Below are positions 60,074-64,000 of a stretch of DNA of 64,000 bases, one piece after another; position 1 is the first letter of the stretch, and the number at the start of each line of letters is the position of its first letter. Below the pieces are notes generated by a model that saw nothing but the letters and a program-made list of their open reading frames with translations, had not been told where the DNA came from and did no database searches. The stretch lies in the NCBI GenBank assembly GCA_965212595.1, contig CBDBVE010000016.1:90736-154735 (forward strand), read 5' to 3'. Made by a program: the position numbers and the translations under genes. The DNA comes from Poritiphilus sp965212595 (GTDB lineage: Bacteria > Bacteroidota > Bacteroidia > Flavobacteriales > Flavobacteriaceae).

Positions 60074-60856
60074 TTAAAACTGTCCTTCACTAATAGACCA
60101 CCCCCCATCAACGGCCAGGATCTGACCCGTAATAAACTGAGATTGGGGGTGTAGAAACATCAATACGGCATTGTTGATATCTTTCGGAAGACCTGGCCTG
60201 CCCCCATCTAAAGGTTGTTTGGTTTTTAGAAAATTAAGAATTGATTCGTCTTGAGTAGCTCGTTGAGCCATTGGGGTGATAAATAGACTTGGTGCCAGGA
60301 CATTTACCCTAATGTTATTTGCTGCGTAATAGGCGGCAATGGATTTTGAAAAGCCAATTATGGCCGATTTGGCAGCGGCATAGGCATGGGTTGTAAAATA
60401 CTTTGGGGATGGCGAAAATCCCAGAACAGAACCCATATTCAGAATACTTCCCGAGGTACCCTCCTTCAAGAAATAGTTGATCATGACCTTATTAGATAAC
60501 ATTATGGAAGTCAGATTGAGTTCCATGGTCTTATTCCATCCTTCAAGAGTGATCTCATGTAAGGGGCCATCTCCCCATTTCCTTCCGCTACCTCCGGCTA
60601 CATGGAATAGTCCGCTTACGGGCCCAAAAGAGCTTGTTGCCGCTTCAAGGGCTTCTTCAATGGTAGCAGCCCTTGTGGCATCCCCTGAGATTGCTTTACA
60701 ATTAGAGCCCAAAGCTTGTCCTGCCTTACGGCAACTATCTTCATTCCTTCCAACTACCACAACCTTTGCGCCTTGCTCAACCAAAGCGGTAGCAGACGAA
60801 AGGCCCATTCCCGTAGTACCTCCTATGATGATATAAACGGTGTTTCTGAAGTCCAT
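60074..60856 (-). CDS. Short-chain dehydrogenase/reductase, 260 aa
   Basis: Classical SDR: cofactor motif GGTTGMG at 12-18 (a GxxxGMG variant of TGxxxGxG), catalytic Ser in LNMGSVLGF, YAAAK (about 154-158), and the C-terminal FITGQILAVDGGWS. NAD(P)-dependent; substrate likely a sugar or keto-sugar by context. I use the ATG at 60856; longer frames enter the gene upstream. 31 bp after gluconate 2-dehydrogenase subunit 3-like gene. Confidence 0.9.
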   Translation of the reverse strand: MDFRNTVYIIIGGTTGMGLSSATALVEQGAKVVVVGRNEDSCRKAGQALGSNCKAISGDATRAATIEEALEAATSSFGPVSGLFHVAGGSGRKWGDGPLHEITLEGWNKTMELNLTSIMLSNKVMINYFLKEGTSGSILNMGSVLGFSPSPKYFTTHAYAAAKSAIIGFSKSIAAYYAANNIRVNVLAPSLFITPMAQRATQDESILNFLKTKQPLDGGRPGLPKDINNAVLMFLHPQSQFITGQILAVDGGWSISEGQF

Positions 60857-60887
60857 TGGCTGAATTAGATTGTTTTCTAGTTTAGGA

Positions 60888-61466
60888 TCATAGCGCCCAA
60901 ACCTTATCTGTTTTGGTATAAGGCATACATGCCACAAATTGACCGGGTACCGGTAAGTAGGCGCGAGCCTGTGTCATACCAATCTCGGAGGTAAAGTATC
61001 CGGAGAGGGTCAGCCCTTTTAGAATATCAAAATAGTGTGGTACCAGATCCTCCTCTCCCTCGTGTTCCAAATTATAGGCGACCGCTTCGGCCTGAATCTC
61101 TGATAACAGTTGCTTCTTTTGCCCGGCCTCCGCATCACTAAATGAGCCAGAATATGATCTGGCTGACAATGAATCAAGGAAGTTAATACCTTCCAAGAGA
61201 ATTTGTTGCTCTTCCTCGGGCATGCAGTCCTGGTACATCAACAAGATGTACTCGCCAATGTTGGTGGCTTTGGCTCCTGGCAGCTCATCTGTAGTTGGAA
61301 TTATGGTTTCTCCAATTTCATCGAGCAAAGAAACGTCAGCCCGGGTCAGGGCTAATCTGTTCTGAGGTTTGTATTCACATCCATGCAAAACCCCCATGAC
61401 AGGAAGTAACATAACTCCTCCTGAGCCCAGGCCAATTTGTTTTATAAATGTCTTTCGATTTATCAT
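60888..61466 (-). CDS. Gluconate 2-dehydrogenase subunit 3 family protein, 192 aa
   Basis: Small-subunit family that carries a GMC dehydrogenase out of the cytoplasm. Signal region NRKTFIKQIGLGSGGVMLLP with a basic pair and a lipobox-like LHGC (C30), so Tat-type or lipoprotein export. Mature part has LLDEIGETIIPTTDELPGA (about 47-65), the family hallmark. Encoded 7 bp behind the GMC gene, as expected for a two-subunit dehydrogenase that acts in the periplasm. Confidence 0.88.
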   Translation of the reverse strand: MINRKTFIKQIGLGSGGVMLLPVMGVLHGCEYKPQNRLALTRADVSLLDEIGETIIPTTDELPGAKATNIGEYILLMYQDCMPEEEQQILLEGINFLDSLSARSYSGSFSDAEAGQKKQLLSEIQAEAVAYNLEHEGEEDLVPHYFDILKGLTLSGYFTSEIGMTQARAYLPVPGQFVACMPYTKTDKVWAL

Positions 61467-61473
61467 AAGGCGT

Positions 61474-63171
61474 TTACAGGTTCAGTTTTTTAAGTTCAGA
61501 AACGGCAAAATCAGCAGCTCTTGCAGTAATTGCCATATAGGTCAAAGATGGATTTTGGCAAGCACTTGAGGTCATACAAGCCCCATCGGTCACAAATACA
61601 TTCTTTGCACCCCATACCTGATTGTTTTTATTAAGTACTGAGGTTTTAGGGTCACGGCCCATCCTGGCCGTTCCCATTTCATGTATATTCAGACCGATAT
61701 TTCTGAATTCCTTTTTATCTGTAATATTTTTAAAATTCATTCGGTCTAGCATCTCCATTGCCGTTTGGACCATGTCCTTTGTCATTACCCGCTCATTTTC
61801 CTTGTATTCTGCATCGATTTCTAATAAAGGTATTCCCCATTCGTCTGTTTTATCTTGGCTAAGGCTTAGTTTATTTTCATGATAAGGAAGGCATTCTCCC
61901 ATTCCGCTAAAACCAAACTTCCAGGGACCTGGTTGGGTCTGGTCTTTTTTTAGCTCTAAACCAATAGCCGTTTCACTAGTCTCACTAAAGGGCTCTCTAG
62001 AGCCCCCACAGGCGTAGGCGTAGCCTCGTTTAAAATCAGTTTGTTGGTCCTGGTCAAAGTTTCTGAACCTTGCCAGATAGGTTCCAGTCGGTCTTCGACC
62101 AGAATAGTATTTGTCTTCAAAGCCCTCAAATTCACCCTCCACTTTACAATTGTAGTTGTGGTCCATAAGGTTGTGTCCCAATTCACCTGAATCGTTGCCC
62201 ATTCCATTTGGAAATCTGTTAGATTTTGAGTTAAGCAACAAGAGGGTGGAATTAAGTGTGGATGCATTTACAAAGATGATTTTGGCATGATACTCTATGA
62301 CCTCTTTGGTATTGGTATCTACTATACGAACACCAGAAGCCTTGCCAGATTGTTCATCGTACATAATCGTCTGCACCACAGAAAAGGGCCTTAGGGTTAG
62401 GTTACCCGTAGCTTCAGCCGCAGGCAAAGTAGATGAATTACTACTGAAATACCCTCCAAAGGGGCAACCTCTACTACAAAGGCTTCTGTACTGGCAGGGC
62501 CCTCTATTATTATGACGGGCAGTAAGGTTGGCGGTTCTGGAAATGACCAGGTGACGATCGTCATATAGTTTGCCCAAAGTCTCCTTGACGTGTTTTTCTA
62601 AACAGTTCATTTCCATAGGGGGTAAAAAATCTCCATCGGGTATTTGGGAGAGTCCGTCTCTGTTCCCACTTATTCCGGCAAAACGCTCCACGTAAGCGTA
62701 CCAGGGCTCGAGATCTTTATAGCGAATGGGCCAATCTGTAGCAATACCTTCTTTAGCATTGGCCTCAAAATCTAAATCACTCCAGCGTTGTGTCCAGCGT
62801 GCCCACATCAAAGATTTACCCCCTACCTGGTAGCCTCGAATCCAGTCGAACGGTTTTTTTTGCTCATAAGGATGTTCCTTGTCTTTAACAAAAAACTGTT
62901 CTGTAGCTTCGTTAAAGGCATAACAGCGACTTACAACCGGGTTCTCATCTATAACTTTTTGGGGAATGGCCCCGCGGTGCTTGAATTCCCATGGATGCAT
63001 GGCGGCCGTTGTGTAGTCCTCAATGTGCTTTACCATCCTTCCTCGTTCCAAAACCAGGGTTTTGAGGCCTTTTTCGCATAATTCTTTAGCCGCCCAGCCC
63101 CCACTAATTCCAGAACCAATAACAATGGCGTCGTAAGTGTTGGCTTCTTTAACTTTGTTGTTGATATTCAC
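61474..63171 (-). CDS. GMC-family FAD oxidoreductase (large subunit of a glucoside-3-dehydrogenase-like enzyme), 565 aa
   Basis: FAD motif AIVIGSGISGGWAAKELC (about 15-32), GMC C-terminal domain with NIHEMGTARMG (His near 500) and SACQNPSLTYMAIT (about 545-558). A PCQYRSLCSRGCPFGG cluster near 222-237 has the Cys spacing of the iron-sulfur site in FAD glucose/glucoside dehydrogenases. With the subunit 3 partner this is the arrangement of periplasmic enzymes that oxidise C3 of glycosides. No own signal peptide: it would be co-exported with subunit 3. Confidence 0.9.
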   Translation of the reverse strand: MNINNKVKEANTYDAIVIGSGISGGWAAKELCEKGLKTLVLERGRMVKHIEDYTTAAMHPWEFKHRGAIPQKVIDENPVVSRCYAFNEATEQFFVKDKEHPYEQKKPFDWIRGYQVGGKSLMWARWTQRWSDLDFEANAKEGIATDWPIRYKDLEPWYAYVERFAGISGNRDGLSQIPDGDFLPPMEMNCLEKHVKETLGKLYDDRHLVISRTANLTARHNNRGPCQYRSLCSRGCPFGGYFSSNSSTLPAAEATGNLTLRPFSVVQTIMYDEQSGKASGVRIVDTNTKEVIEYHAKIIFVNASTLNSTLLLLNSKSNRFPNGMGNDSGELGHNLMDHNYNCKVEGEFEGFEDKYYSGRRPTGTYLARFRNFDQDQQTDFKRGYAYACGGSREPFSETSETAIGLELKKDQTQPGPWKFGFSGMGECLPYHENKLSLSQDKTDEWGIPLLEIDAEYKENERVMTKDMVQTAMEMLDRMNFKNITDKKEFRNIGLNIHEMGTARMGRDPKTSVLNKNNQVWGAKNVFVTDGACMTSSACQNPSLTYMAITARAADFAVSELKKLNL

Positions 63172-63190
63172 GTGTTTGTCTTTACTCAGT

Positions 63191-64000
63191 TTAGGCCAGG
63201 GTTACTTTCTGTGTAACCTTACCCGTTTCTTTGTGTTTTAGAATTAGTTTCTTATCGCCATTTGGAAGTATCTCTTCTTTGATGATGTAGTGATCATCAT
63301 CAAAAGAAGGCCAGTTTTTATTCTCATCTCCGGGTTCATCGCCGCGCCAATCTTCTAATACCACAGGTTCCCATTTCTTGCTTTCCGCCGATGCGTAGGC
63401 CGCGTCTAAAATAGCATTAACGACATAGCCATCATAAAAGCTTTCCAGAGGCTCTCTATTTTCCTCTATGGCATTGAACATATCGGTAAACATATGAGGA
63501 TATCCCAGCTCGTGTGCTTCATCACCTACAGGAAACAACCACCCAGTATTGGACTCTGCTTTTTCGGCCACATAACCGTCACCTCCTTTTCCTGTGGTAA
63601 ACATTTCGAACCCTGTTCTAAGGAAGCTATTCACCCAAATAGTACCTTCCGTACCCATGACCTCATCTCGGAGGTCCATACCACCTCGGAAAGTCCAGCT
63701 TACTTCAAATTGGCCAATGGCTCCATTAGCATATTTTACCAAACCAATGGCGTGATCTTCGGCATCGATGGGATGCACTTGGGTATCGGCCCAGCACATC
63801 ACCTCCATTGGTTTTACATTTTTCCCTATGAAGTTACGGCCAATTTCCACACAGTGACAGCCCAGATCAATGATGGCCCCACCACCTGATTTTTCCTTGT
63901 CCCAAAACCAATCACTATGAGGTCCTGGATGAGTTTCCCGCGATTTGGCCCAAAGTACTTTTCCGATATCTCCACGCTTAATACTCTCCATAGATTTTAA
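63191..64000 (-). CDS. Gfo/Idh/MocA family oxidoreductase (partial, N-terminus beyond window)
   Basis: Visible part is the C-terminal ~269 residues: SGGGAIIDLGCHCVEIGRNF (the conserved H/D-rich catalytic-side motif), HAIGLVKYANGAIGQFEVSW, and GTEGTIWVNSFLRTG. The Rossmann NAD(P) domain lies beyond base 64000. First visible gene of the operon, 19 bp before GMC. Members of this family oxidise, reduce or act on 3-keto-sugars, which fits the GMC partner. Confidence 0.88.
   Translation of the reverse strand, partial: LKSMESIKRGDIGKVLWAKSRETHPGPHSDWFWDKEKSGGGAIIDLGCHCVEIGRNFIGKNVKPMEVMCWADTQVHPIDAEDHAIGLVKYANGAIGQFEVSWTFRGGMDLRDEVMGTEGTIWVNSFLRTGFEMFTTGKGGDGYVAEKAESNTGWLFPVGDEAHELGYPHMFTDMFNAIEENREPLESFYDGYVVNAILDAAYASAESKKWEPVVLEDWRGDEPGDENKNWPSFDDDHYIIKEEILPNGDKKLILKHKETGKVTQKVTLA

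Noticed and set aside
1..64000. CRISPR arrays, insertion sequences, integrases, toxin-antitoxin pairs, phage genes
   Set aside because: Looked for on both strands; direct repeats found are too few or too short-spaced for CRISPR, and no transposase or integrase motif was seen.

Overview
The window looks like chromosomal DNA of a marine-type member of the Flavobacteriaceae (Bacteroidota). The evidence is the Bacteroidota -7 promoter box TAnnTTTG in front of many genes, type IX secretion (T9SS) C-terminal sorting domains, and a family-typical repertoire: an OlsF-type bifunctional acyltransferase, PdeM and a ligase-associated helicase, DUF6428 in an ars operon, DUF4286, DUF4199, paired DUF1800/DUF1501 genes and long-form L25. 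No insertion sequence, prophage, integrase or CRISPR array is visible. I place it at family level only.

Layout. 1-2.6 kb: mutagenic polymerase pair dinB and dnaE (dnaE cut by the window edge) behind a double inverted-repeat operator. 2.7-4.3 kb: a nest of small membrane peptides, including a duplicated 56-codon gene, then tRNA-Leu(CAA) with terminators and a 47-bp direct repeat. 5-7.4 kb: prs, rplY, pth. 7.4-11.9 kb: secreted metalloprotease and an overlapping lipoprotein gene. 11.9-20.6 kb: ribF, an HTTM membrane protein, serS, a TPR protein, a DUF4286-GGCT fusion, rsmA, mgtE. 20.6-26.4 kb: nitrilase, several small enzymes, a membrane-tethered LuxR-type regulator with a tandem-repeat site in front of a DUF4199 gene, and a TM2 protein. 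26.5-28.3 kb: a pump-less ars operon. 28.3-33.5 kb: olsF, lysC, GNAT, fbp, TerB-like. 33.7-40.3 kb: DNA repair (Lhr-like helicase, pdeM, mfd). 40.3-49.3 kb: thiol-disulfide protein, ACT regulator, YraN, the DUF1800/DUF1501 pair, metG, PAP2. 49.3-53.3 kb: HDAC-like protein, then nucleoside hydrolase, ribokinase and a GRP sugar transporter, a self-contained nucleoside/ribose salvage route. 53.4-55.1 kb: ferritin, small proteins, a tail-less ssb.

55.3-64 kb is the most accessory-looking part: a GntR/UTRA regulator faces a tightly packed eight-gene operon on the minus strand. In transcription order this encodes a Gfo/Idh/MocA dehydrogenase (cut by the window end), a GMC oxidoreductase, gluconate 2-dehydrogenase subunit 3-like protein, SDR, ROK kinase, SIS isomerase, FAD-dependent oxidoreductase and a phosphotriesterase-family hydrolase. 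It combines four redox enzymes with a kinase, an isomerase and a probable lactonase and has no visible glycoside hydrolase or transporter. It is the best candidate in the window for an undescribed catabolic system. Other points worth a second look are the operator pairs and tandem sites (2.6 kb, 24.4 kb, 55.2 kb), the phased ATTGNNN heptamer arrays, and the small-peptide nest.
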